Origin: Archilochus colubris
Lineage: Eukaryota; Chordata; Aves; Apodiformes; Trochilidae
Assembly: GCA_023079485.1 (NCBI GenBank)
Contig: CM041083.1
Span: 111,517,554-111,581,553 of the forward strand
DNA length: 64,000 bases
Reading direction: 5' to 3'
Made by a program: the position numbers and the translations under genes
In this document: positions 13,335 through 27,388 of the stretch, piece by piece
Layout: each line of letters begins with the position of its first letter
Numbering within the stretch: the stretch's first letter is position 1
Notes under the pieces: model-generated
What the model was told of the DNA's origin: nothing
The model's input: only the letters and a program-made list of their open reading frames with translations
The model's database searches: none

Positions 13335-16300
13335 TCAAAGTGCACAGCTGTGTTAGGAAACAGCCTCCATGCTGCCCACATCAGAGGAGAGGGTTTGGGT
13401 GGCTGTGTTCCCATCCCTAAAATGGCAAAGGCTCTGCTGCCTCTAATGGTCAAAATTTGTGAAGTATCACCCCCAGCCTGCATGCAGGAAAATATGTTGG
13501 CTGTGGCCAGTGAGAACTGCCAAAGCCCATGTTATTATAAATTGTCAATTTTGAAGACATAACTTGTGCCAAATGAATGTTCACTGTATAAATAATGCAC
13601 ATGTGGACAGTTTAATGCACACACACAGTTGAGTTGTAAATTTAATGAGGTGGAGAGCAAATGAGCAGTTTGCACGGCCTGATGTGACCCAGCTCTAGAT
13701 AGTGGCAGGCTGTGACAGCAGATATATGGCCATGCAGTCTCCCTCCCCACAGCCTTGACATCTTGCCATCAGCAGCTCAGACCTCACTCTGGAACCACAA
13801 GATGTAAACACTTATCTATTTCTCTAATTACAGCAGCTACCTTTGTAAGACATCAGAAACTTTCACAGAAAAAGAAGAAAACAGGCCTCATCTCTAAAAC
13901 CACATGGAAAAAATTCAGACAGGAAAGGCTAAAAATCTTTGTACAAAATATTAACTGTATCTCTTTGTATGCTTGCATTTTGAGAAAGACTTTAATTTTG
14001 TCAGCAGATGTTATTTTTTAAGCACACATTACACTGTGCAATATTCACCAACTTTGGAAGTGCTCTTATACTAATGTGAAAAAATTCCTGCATGTTAGGG
14101 TATTACATTACACATAAGCTGGTACTTAAAATAGCATGGGCTACAATTAACATTAGAATAAATAGTTTGAAACTTTCCTGAAATAAAACTCCCTCTCCTC
14201 ATGTCAACAGGAAATTTTTTTCACATGTCTTTAAAATTGTAAAAATAAATTCTTGGAAATATATTTTGAACTGCTGTATGTGGAGAATATCAGTGTTAAA
14301 TCATTCAGGCAGATTTGTTGTACTACAAATTACTACATATGCTATTTAAAACAAAATAAATCATTTTGATGGGCTCTGTCCTCTGAAGAAGTTTTGGCTT
14401 ATGAAGAATCTAATACTTTTGTTTAGTTTCAAGAAAAACAATGTTAGAATTTCCAGTGCAATTACTATTCCAGTCCTTGAATAGCTTTCTTTACTTTCAC
14501 TGAAAGCAGTTACTGTGCAAAACAGATAGAAAACCCCTTATCCAGCGAGCTTATCTTCACAGACAGATCCTTAATCTTGGTTATACATCTTTTAAATTGG
14601 ATACTGTGGTAGTAAAAAAACTTTGCCTATAAAGAGAAGCCAGAGAGATGAGGGTCTAAATGTGCTTAGCTTTGCAGCTAGCTACTTCAGGTTGTAAAAG
14701 CCATATAAGGAGAATTTCAACTTTATATATCTATAGGTACTACTGGAAGATGTAAGAAAATTGAAAGATAGGCATCATTCAGTGCAACATTTCAAAATAT
14801 GCATTTTCTTTTTAGGAAAGCTAATAAGGCATCAAGTGAGAATGTCACCATCATAATTGCATGCAAACCCAACCCCTCACTGCAAAGGGCCTAATTCACT
14901 TAGCAGTTCTATCCAGTGCAGAGTAAATATTGATGCTTGACAGCATTCAACTTGTTATTTATACCCAGCTCATTAGAAATGCTATTTGCTGCCACTGCTG
15001 AAGAGTGAAAGCAAACTCTCCAGGGTAATTACTTAACCCACAGGAGGATTCCTTTACGATTAGTAATGTTTTCTGGAAATCACTGCAAATAGGTGTGTGA
15101 GGTTAAAGTAATTTTATTGTTAAATTAAGATGTGATCTATGGGGACAGGTTCTGATGGTAATTGGTCATGGCTGTCAACTGCTGAGGGATTAACTCAAAA
15201 TTCATCTAACATTTTCCACTCAATGGACATATTTGGAAAATACTACTTGTCATTGGACTGCTGTATTTGTGACTAATGTACAGCCCAACAGAAAAAGGGG
15301 CTAGAAAGAAGGCCAGGAAGTTGAAGAGTCAAATTTCTAAGAGTTCTCTAATCCAAAGACACCTCTGCCTCGTTGCTGAGAGGTTGGAATCAGGCAACAG
15401 CTTTTTCAGTGGTGCCAAAATTATTCTGAATGTTCTTTTATTACTCCTCTTTTTGGTTTTTTTTGCGGTTGTGCTTGTGGAAATTACTGTGTGTGTTTGA
15501 GGAGGAGGAAGGGAGGTGTGTTTATGTTTCCTTAGCAAGAATTCTGCAGACTGTCATCTGATGCTTTGCAGACTACCCCAGTCCTCTCTCCAGAAGGTAA
15601 AGTGACTCCTCAAAATTATCCCCTGGACATAAACAAGATGATTATGTTTTAGCTCAGCATTAACTGAAACATTTATTACTAAACATGGGTTTATTGAGTA
15701 TCTGAAGAAGCTGTGGTGGGGGGATGTGTTGCCTGTCTTATCTTGGAGAGAGAAGATCTCAGTCTTGCTATGCTTACTTCCTAGCTTCAGTCACTATGAG
15801 ACAGAAGTATCAGGAGATCTGGGCTGTCTTATTGAATTCTCCATGGTTCTTCATTATTTAGCACACTTATTCCCACAGACCCCAGCAAAGACAAGCTAAA
15901 TGTGCACAGTGCTATAGTTTCTTTTTTTCTATGGCCACCAGGGGTAAAATAATGGTAAGAAGGTGGAGAAAAAACAAGTAAGAAGCAGAAAAAATGAGGA
16001 CTGCTTCCAGCCAACTTTGCATCCTTCCAGGGAACAGATTTGGCAAATTTAAGTTCAAAGATGTCCTCATTCTCCAGCTAGCAAGGCTTTGAAAGGCACA
16101 GAAATAGCATGCTGCTTTCATGTGAAGGAGAACACTTTGTATTCTTGACAGTGCAAGTGAGATGCTAACACAGAAAAGGCAATTATACTGATACAGCTAG
16201 TCTGGGAAAAAGCATTTAGATATGCTGGATAATGGGGAGGAGCTTCAGGAACTTTCTCATTCCACTTTTCATAAATGGGGAGATTATTGCTATTTTTTTT

Positions 16301-17249
16301 CACAGTACTGAACAGCAGGGAGGCAAATGCACAGAGCAGAGTGCCTTTAACAGCAGTATCACCAATGTATCAGGAAACTGAACCCTTCTCCATAAGAGAT
16401 TTTTAATTCTGCACCACACATGAAAATCATATTGAGTGGTGAATTTATGAAAAATAAAATTAACTCCTGGCTGCTGCTGGTAGTGCCTCTGTTCATATAG
16501 ATATCTTGCCTACAATTTAGACATATACTAACTGAAATACATGTACTGTCCACCCTTCCTTCACTCTGAACTGTCCTCATCCTTAATCACAGCATTTCTA
16601 CAATGTCTTGCCAGTTTCAGAAGGGGAACATTTACCATTCTGAAAAGATAAGATTGGAGGTCTGTGACACTAGGAAAAAAATCATTAAGGGGTCATTAAG
16701 GACAATTTCCCATCATAACACCCACATGATGAACTGCACAGCCATTCTCATCGGCTGAAAAAGCCCAGGCAGAGCTCTGCCCCAAAGAGTAGCGAGCATG
16801 CACTTGATTGGATTTACACTTATTCATTTTAGAATAAATATAAAGCTTTGACAGATGGTATCTGTACATCCACCCCTCTCACACTAATCTCTAGGAAGCT
16901 TGTCATCCAGAGAGAGAAAGAAGAAGAGGAAAATCTCTCTGGATTCAGGCATTCTTACAGTAAGGCTGGCAAAGGGGCTCGGTGCTATTTCTCCCAACTC
17001 CTGCAGGTGCTCCTTGGTGCTTCCTCACTGCAGCTTTCCCCTTGCTCTGGAGGCTGACCTCTCTGGCAGAGGAGAGCTGGAAGGACACTACTGCTGCACT
17101 GGGAAAGTCACCTGTGACACACCAACAGCTTTCTGTGCCTAAGAATGTGTTTTCTCAAAAGAAACTGATACAGCAGGAAACATGGGTCCTCCTGCATCAC
17201 TGAAATGTCCACCAGGTGCTCAGTAAAAAGCAAAGAAGCAGGGCAGGTG

Positions 17250-17391
17250 ACAAAACCATGAGGAATTCTTAAAATCTGGGCATTTCTTCTTGACTTGTTT
17301 TTCTGCCAGGATGATCTTCCAGAAGAGCAGTTTCTTTTTATGAAGGCTAAGAAGGAGGGGTAATAAACTAGACGAAACCCATTAAATATGA
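17250..17391 (+). repeat. Diverged direct repeat, copy A
   Basis: This stretch begins ACAAAACCATGAGGAATTCT and ends near GACGAAACCC followed by a T-rich part. It is repeated about 509 bp downstream (17759-17910) in the same orientation. Shared landmarks in order are ATGAGGAATTCTT, GGGCATTTCT, an AGAGC(A/T)GTTT segment, GAGGCTAA or AAGGCTAA, and CTAGACAAAACCCA or its variant. Similarity is obvious by eye but far from complete, so the duplication is old. It matches no repeat family I recognise. Confidence 0.65.
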
Positions 17392-17758
17392 TTACAAACT
17401 GCAAAACTGCAGGAAGCTTTCTCTGGGAAAGGGCTCTGAGAGCCATATCCTCTGCTGGCTTGCTCTGCCCAAGATCAGAGGTGCAGCTGCCAGAAGAGGT
17501 GCTGCATCATGTGTTGGGCATGTATGGGGAGGAAATTTATTGTCTCAACTACAGCTTTCTCATAATGCATTTGCAGTGCAGAAACAGGGAGGGCATTTGG
17601 CAACCTCCCATTGCTACAAAATGGAACTGCTGCAAACACAGCAAGGAAGAGAATTCGAAGAACCACTTTAATATTTAAGGATTTAGTAATTTAAGTCAAG
17701 TCCTCAGGTGAAGGGGACAATCAGCTTATTGGAAACTGCAAAGCGGAAAGTTTATGGA

Positions 17759-17910
17759 ACAAAATCATGAGGAATTCTTTAAAACTGGGCATTTCTGCTT
17801 AGCTTATTTTGACACTAGGAGGAGCTTCAAGAGCTGTTTGTTTTTCTAGAGGCTAATGGGAGTTGGGGGGTGAGGGGGGGAGGAAGCTAGACAAAACCCA
17901 CAAACTTGAT
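17759..17910 (+). repeat. Diverged direct repeat, copy B
   Basis: This is the partner of the copy at 17250-17391, beginning ACAAAATCATGAGGAATTCT. It carries an extra G-rich run near 17864-17880 (GGGGGGTGAGGGGGG) that is absent from copy A. The two copies may be a segmental duplication inside the intron, or two insertions of an unrecognised repeat. Confidence 0.65.
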
Positions 17911-19107
17911 CCCATTGAAAGGAAAGCTCATTTCCCATTATTTGCTAGAGCTGTTGCCATTTTCTAAGCTGATCACTAGCAGTGTCTGACCTCTGGTGTT
18001 GACAATCGGTATCAAACTGTATAAGAAACTGAAGAATCAACTCATTTCATTCAGGCTGAATGCTTCACTCCCTGGGATACCCTTATTTTGCTGTTTTGGA
18101 GATTTCAAGCCTGCTAGAGAAATTCTAGCTTGACGTCTTCAGCTGAACACCAACAGAGAAATCACAGGAGGCTGTGATCTGCCTGGTAAAAACCGCAGTG
18201 AAACACACTGCACTACTCATTATACAGAGAACAGTTTCTCCTCATGTAAAAGAAATCACAAAATAAAATAAAAATAAATGGCATTATACAGCCTCATAGC
18301 AATAATGGTATGGAGGGCTTGGCCACTACTTAAAAATTAATGAGATATGCAGATTTTATTAGAGCTGGGTGGAATATCCTGTGTCATAATTTTACTCAAA
18401 GAAGGCCTGGGAGCAGAGTTAGAAGATTCCCAAATCTAAGCTTTATTAAGATTGCAATTATTTGTGTTTCACATGTTGAGAGGATGTTCAAACTAACAAT
18501 AGGGCAGTATCTTTCAAGCACACTGAAATTACTCCTACTGAATAACCCTCTACAGGAGCAACCCTCTTTTCCTTAGAAAATTACAGAAGAAATGTGTGTT
18601 CTTTTTAAGGAATGAGTTAACTGTTAGAAATATATAGTTTGACAATGTGAATAATTTTTTTCCCATTTAACTTCCACAGCTTTAAGGATGTTCAGACCCA
18701 GGCCCTTGGTTATGGCTTATGTTTATCTGCAGCCATTCCTCTATTCCACTTTAAACCATTACTGCATTTAATAAAAAACTGTGAAGCTTACCCAAAACAT
18801 GAAATAATTGCATTTTCTGGAAACACTTTTTAGTTTAGTTTTCTGGACAAAAGATTTTAATGAGTGGATCCACTGTGAGGCAACAGAAAACATGTGAAAA
18901 GGTTCGTCACACTGCCTCGGGGTGAATTATTTCTGAACTGCCAGGAGGATTAAAGATAAGAGATGAGCCTTTGCACAGCAGCCAAACACGGTCAGAGCCT
19001 GTGTGCTTCCCACATCTCAGGGCTGTCTGATCTCAGAAAGTGACAGAGCAAAAGAGTCACCAAGAATTAGAGGGAAGCAAACTCGGAAGAGGTAGGTTAA
19101 GGAGGGG

Positions 19108-19127
19108 AAAAAAAAAAAAAAAAAAAA
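19108..19127. repeat. Adenine homopolymer, 20 bp
   Basis: A run of 20 A, preceded by a G/A-rich stretch. There is no recognisable retrotransposed sequence upstream, so it is read as a simple repeat. Confidence 0.95.
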
Positions 19128-21263
19128 GCGGCTTCTGATATTTCAGAACTTGCAAACCGGAGACAGGACACAGGAGATGGACAACTGTATATGTTGTGGG
19201 AGGGGAGAACTGGGCCCAGTCACTCCTCAGATAGGAAATACTGTTATAAAGCAGTGAGTTATCCATCACTCTCCTTGGTTAGCAGGAGAGAGGGAAGTTC
19301 TCAGCCCACTTTGCAGCAAAATTGATTGAATTACTGTGAATCCTTCACTGGGACAGGATACTTGGGGATGCTAGGGAGTCCTCATCACCACAAATTTTCT
19401 GAGATTTCTGCAATGGCTGAAGTGTATCTGATCTTCTGAACAGTGGATGGTCTTGGTGAAGTGTCAGCAACATCCAGGAGCAGCACAACATTTTTGTTGT
19501 CCACAGTGAGCGATAGAGGCACTGCTGGAACTAGATCTGCCCTCCCATCATTTCCAAAAGTTGAAGGAACATCACACAGAAACATGATGTTATCTGCAAC
19601 CAAGCAAGTTTTGATAACTTGCATCTCTTACAAAGTTTTTAACTTGACAGAAACCCCTGCACAGCATTTCCAAACAGCTGTTAAGACCTCTCCAGCAGAT
19701 GTACCATGTTATGTGCTGACCCAGGAGCCAGGAGCTGTCTCTATAGGTTAGTTTTTCTGGGATTTCTGGAAGAATGCTCCTTACTGTCTCCCAACATTGA
19801 ACTGGCTGGTTAATTTGACACATAGGCAGCAAGCTGTGATATTACTTAATGGCAGAGACCAGCAAGTACATTCTTGCTGTCCTCAGGGGCACTCTGACAT
19901 GAACTATATGTCTCTGAGACCAGCCTGTTCCTCAGCTTCTGAAGCAGTTTGGGGCAACATCCCTATCTGCTGGTGGGATCCCATCCTGGGATGTACCTGA
20001 CAAAAATTAACTTAAAAATGCAATGGGTGACTGTAGATTTCTCTGATTTTTTAATACTTTTCTTTGAAATAAAATCATCTACCTACAAGCACTGGCTGAC
20101 TCAAGAGAATCTGACTTTGGCTGCTACAAAGTAGTTGTTATAGGACGTCAGGCTGGGGATCAGAATGATCTAAAATTCACTGTCTAAGACACATAAGTCT
20201 GTAGCTGAGCAAATTGTCCTTGACAGTTTCAGACTAGGTGTGGTACCTTGAGGTAGTTTTAAATAGGGACAGGGCTGCAGGCTGATGCAAGATCTCAGTG
20301 ATACCCTACAGCTAGCAAGTGTTGACCAACATTGCTATATGCCTAAATTTCCTCACATTTCTCAGCTGTAAGGTATTACACTTTTTTTTTTTTTCAGTTT
20401 TGTTAATTCAACTTGACTCAAAATATTAAGCATATGAAAACAGAATAAAGAATAAATAATTCATTTCATAATGTAAGTGCAAATTTTAGAAGTCTGACTT
20501 TCATTTACACTGCTTCCCCTAGATTCAACTATTGCTTGGGCCAGTTGAACTAACAATGTATGTAAATTTTATAATCAGTCCCTTAACACTTTATTGGAAG
20601 AAAATAATAAAATTTATCAAGTCTTTTTTTTATTGGCAAAAAACGCCAAACATTCATCACGTCAGTTAATCTACTGAACCTACTCTCTTGGCACTTTTGT
20701 AAATCTCATTACAAATAAAAAATATGACAAATATATACATATATCCATAAATGACCAGTAAACTGGGTAAGTAACAACAAAAAAATCAGTTGGCTAATTT
20801 TCTTGAAAAAATATTACATAACTCACAGGAGAATTTACCAATCAAATATTCTTCAAGTAACTTCATTGCTAGGAGTGTGTGCATTTTTATTTCTGCCAAA
20901 AAAGTCCTCAAACCTGATTTTCAAAAGTGTTTAGGCATGTAAAGATGTATTTGTACATCTCATGGGGTTTTCAAGGCATTAAATAGGTTAGGGACAAAAC
21001 TCCCTCTGAATTTGAAATTGTAGTCCTTGAGAAATAGATTAGTATGTGGCTTCCTGCTGAGGAAACCTGAAGTGATTTCCATGATTAAAGGTGCAAGGAA
21101 GTGATTATGAAAGTTCTTATGTTTCTGTGTCTGTGTGTGATTAAAATTTTCTAAAACTTTTATCATTAGGATTTAATTTTTCCATGCCTTCGTCTATAAA
21201 AAAAGGCAAGAGATTTTTGTTCTTCATTTTGCTTTTGACAGAAGAGGTGTTTGGAAGAATTTC

Positions 21264-21268
<5 letters not shown>

Positions 21269-21304
<36 letters not shown>
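21269..21304. repeat. (TA)n microsatellite, 36 bp
   Basis: Eighteen uninterrupted TA units lie in the intron about 380 bp past the donor of exon 21687-21842. A shorter (TA)7 occurs at about 56049-56062. Confidence 0.98.
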
Positions 21305-21309
<5 letters not shown>

Positions 21310-21678
21310 AAACATTCTTCTTAGAAGCACATAAGATATATAAGAAGGTCTCAGAAAAGTCTTTCTTCCTTTCTTCCTTTCCCCATTTTCAATCACTGAA
21401 ATAATCAACTCAGGCCCTCTCAAAATTCTAAAATAAGATCCTGAAGTATTTGAAAAAAAATAAAGACAAACTTGCTTTCATCAGAGTTATATGCAAACTT
21501 CTGGCTCACCTGAACTGGAGTCTCAGGAACAGGCTTATTTTTTTTCCAAGCTATACATACATACTTGCCTCAATGTGACAGAAATCTCACTTTGCATGGT
21601 TTGTGTAGAATATTTGCCATATTTTGGGAGCCTGAGACATGCAAACATTTCATGCAAGTAAGGGTGAAAACCGTTTTA

Positions 21679-23555
<1,877 letters not shown>

Positions 23556-23702
23556 CTCCATCCAAGAGATTGGCCCAGTAGATAACCCTGAATCCTTGCA
23601 GAATCCCATTCAGGGTTTCTTTTGCCAAGGTTGACCAGGAAATAGAGATGGTTTCTGGTGACGTGGCAGTGGCTTGTACATTCCCTGGAGGGCAGCTGGG
23701 TA
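23556..23702 (-). CDS. DSCAM: DSCAM exon: N-terminal half of FN3 domain 3
   Basis: This 147-nt exon runs phase 1 to phase 1, with acceptor TCATTCCAG and donor GTGAGAGG. The first codon is split (G plus TA), giving V, then [20 protein letters not shown]. The exon continues [19 protein letters not shown] and ends IYWANLLDG. It carries the proline-rich A strand, the B-strand tryptophan (SISWS) and the C strand GFRVIYW. An alternative AG seven bases inside the exon would break the frame, so the acceptor at 23703-23705 is chosen. The WANLLDG sequence separates DSCAM from DSCAML1 here. Confidence 0.96.
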
Positions 23703-25387
<1,685 letters not shown>

Positions 25388-26820
25388 CTAGGTAGAAAAT
25401 GAAAGAATACACATTAAGTACACGTCTCTGGAGTCAAATTGATTCCTTTAAGATTTTTGAAATATACACAAAGGCAATTTTTTTTTCCCTACTGAATGCA
25501 AAGCTATTGCCAGGTAACAATTAAAAAATACTCCCTGCACATGAAGTATAACTTATGATAAATATAACTTTATGATAAATAAATTTCTGGTGCAGTCATT
25601 TTTCTAATTTGTGTGACTTTTTGTGCTAAAGACCTTTAAATGGTTCATATGCAGAAAAATATAAGAAGAAATTCTTGAGTTATAACTGGAATTTATAATA
25701 TTTTTTTGTTTTATCAGGTGAATCAATCAAAGCTGAGTTAATAAGGGTATATTTGCATTACAGGCTTACTATTCATTACTAATTGTGTTTTTTCCAGAAG
25801 CCTTCACTATTCATTAGTCAAGTCTTTAGTAAGGCATTTATTGATCTGTTGAAGGCAGTCACATAAGTTTATTCAGCTAGATGCATCTGGAAAATTTTAT
25901 GCTGTGCTTTGAAATACGCTTCTGTTCATTCAGTGTGTAGTGTGGAAAGATGATTAGATAATGAGTGCTGAAGTTGATAATGAATTGGAAAGCAGAGATT
26001 TGCATACTTAATAGCTACTAAAACAAGGTGTACAATATCTGGGATTCAAGAATACGGACAGTACAAAATCGTTGGCTGTAATTATGTGCCATATTTCTCA
26101 GGCAAGATTGCCTCTACCTGACTAGTGGAAATAATTGCTGTAGTCAGCAACATAAAATGTAGTCGAGACAAAAACTAGGATTGGACAGGAAGAAAGCCTG
26201 TTATTGACAGACATATCTATTAAAATTCCATTTAAATAGTGCTGGACTAATTTCAAAATGTTATAATGTTTCAGGCTGATTATCTACATAGATGAGGTAT
26301 AATTAGTATAAACACTTTAAGGCACAATTTATAATCTATGGGAAAAAAAAAATAAAATTCTCTTCTAAATCCACCAGACCTCTTTCAAATTCCTGTCAGA
26401 TGCCCACAAGCTCATATGTTCCACTGACCATAAAAAAGGTCTACGTGACATCGTTTATTGGCAATGAGTTAAACCAGCAGAGACAGCAATTCCAGTTGTT
26501 ACTATATCTCATTAAATCTACTGAGGAACACATTCTCAAGAAGAATGCTCCTTTCTGCCATAGGACCAGTCTTTTTCAGAGAGTTTATCATCCTCTGGTC
26601 TAAAGTCTACCTGGAGCTAATAAAAGCAGTGTGGGATTTGTTTTTCATCCACTACCAACAAATCATTGCTCTATGAAAGCCAGCACCCTCTCCATATTTA
26701 AAAGGTATCACTGGATGGATCTGACACTGAATTATCTCTTCAGATGCTTCATTTTTTTTTCTGCCTCCTGCCTTCAGAAACTGAAACAAGATTTGAAGGA
26801 GGGATATGATTTCCACTGTA

Positions 26821-26826
26821 GTTCTT
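26821..26826. repeat. Target-site duplication, left copy
   Basis: GTTCTT lies immediately left of the palindromic element and recurs exactly at 27383-27388 on its right side. One adjacent A makes a 7-bp reading possible. Six bases is the duplication length produced by several retroviral integrases, including alpharetroviral ones. Confidence 0.8.
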
Positions 26827-27382
26827 TGTAGTGAAATGAGGCAACCAGGTGCCACTAATTCCCAGGGAGTGGGCGTGAGCTTGTGTCAAGCCCACCTGTG
26901 CCTGGTTAGGGCAGGCCCCCAGTGCGCATGAGCAGGACCAGGAGGCCAATAAAAGGTGAGGCCTGAGACACAGGCTCAGCTCAGTCCTGAGCACGTCTGC
27001 AGAGAGGTCAGTCGCTCTCAGAGCACTGTATTACCTTCATTGTGCCACTAGTGCTCATTGCCCTCAGGGTGAGGCTCTGAGGAGTCTCGAACTCGGGGCC
27101 TCAGCATTGCGGTATTGTGTATTAGCCGGCTGCGCCACCAGAGCCTCACCCCAAGGGTGATGAGCGCTAGTGGCGCAATGAAGGTAGTGCAGTGCCCTGA
27201 GAGCGACTGACCTCTCTGCAGACGTGCTCAGGACTGAGCTGAGTCTGTGTCTTAGGCCTCACCTTTTATTGACCCCCTGGTCCTGCTCATGAGCAGTGGG
27301 GGCCCACACTAATCAGGCACAGGTGGGCTTAACACAAGCTCACGCCCACTACCGAGGCACCTGGTTGCCTTGTTTCACTACA
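26827..27382. mobile_element. Palindromic LTR-like foldback element with a tRNA-like centre
   Basis: A 556-bp insertion begins TGTAGTGAAA and ends TTTCACTACA, flanked by GTTCTT duplications. The left arm (26827-27079) and right arm (27139-27382) are inverted copies of each other, about 90% identical by eye apart from one gap of about 8 bp near 26855. The loop is 59 bp. Each arm reads like an LTR from its U3 end: TG terminus, then CAATAAAAGGTGAGGCCT (a TATA or poly(A)-signal-like box), then a GC-richer stretch of about 120 bp. Each arm ends at GGGTGAGGCTCTG, which resembles a tRNA primer-binding site. It is far richer in GC and CpG than the surrounding intron. No protein is encoded. It may be a retroviral reverse-transcription by-product or a foldback/SINE-like family; see the findings. 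Confidence 0.8.
27073..27145 (-). pseudogene. tRNA-like sequence at the centre of the palindrome
   Basis: On the minus strand, 73 nt begin GGCTCTG and end CAGAGCC, a perfect 7-bp acceptor-like stem. Between them are TGGCGCAGCCGG, a full match to the A-box consensus TRGCNNAGYNGG, and GAGTTCGAGACTC, a near match to the B box. The length is that of a tRNA without intron. The D stem and T stem have mismatches and the anticodon arm is not convincing, so it is not expected to be a working tRNA. The acceptor and D-arm start resemble arginine tRNAs (GGCTCTG, TGGCGCA), but the identity is unresolved. Confidence 0.5.
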
Positions 27383-27388
27383 GTTCTT
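27383..27388. repeat. Target-site duplication, right copy
   Basis: GTTCTT immediately follows the TTTCACTACA terminus and matches 26821-26826. Confidence 0.8.

Noticed and set aside
15276..15500. Open frame ending in a hydrophobic, membrane-like segment
   Set aside because: The hydrophobic part comes from a T-rich run (TTTTGGTTTTTTTTGCGG region). There is no supporting context.
19385..20000. Protein-like frames on both strands of one AT-moderate stretch
   Set aside because: No frame runs beyond about 100 codons, strands disagree and no family is recognised. It could be tested by BLASTX but is not supported now.
27073..27145. A functional nuclear tRNA gene
   Set aside because: The acceptor stem and A box are good, but the D stem and T stem have mismatches and no proper anticodon arm was found. 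It is embedded in a mobile palindrome.
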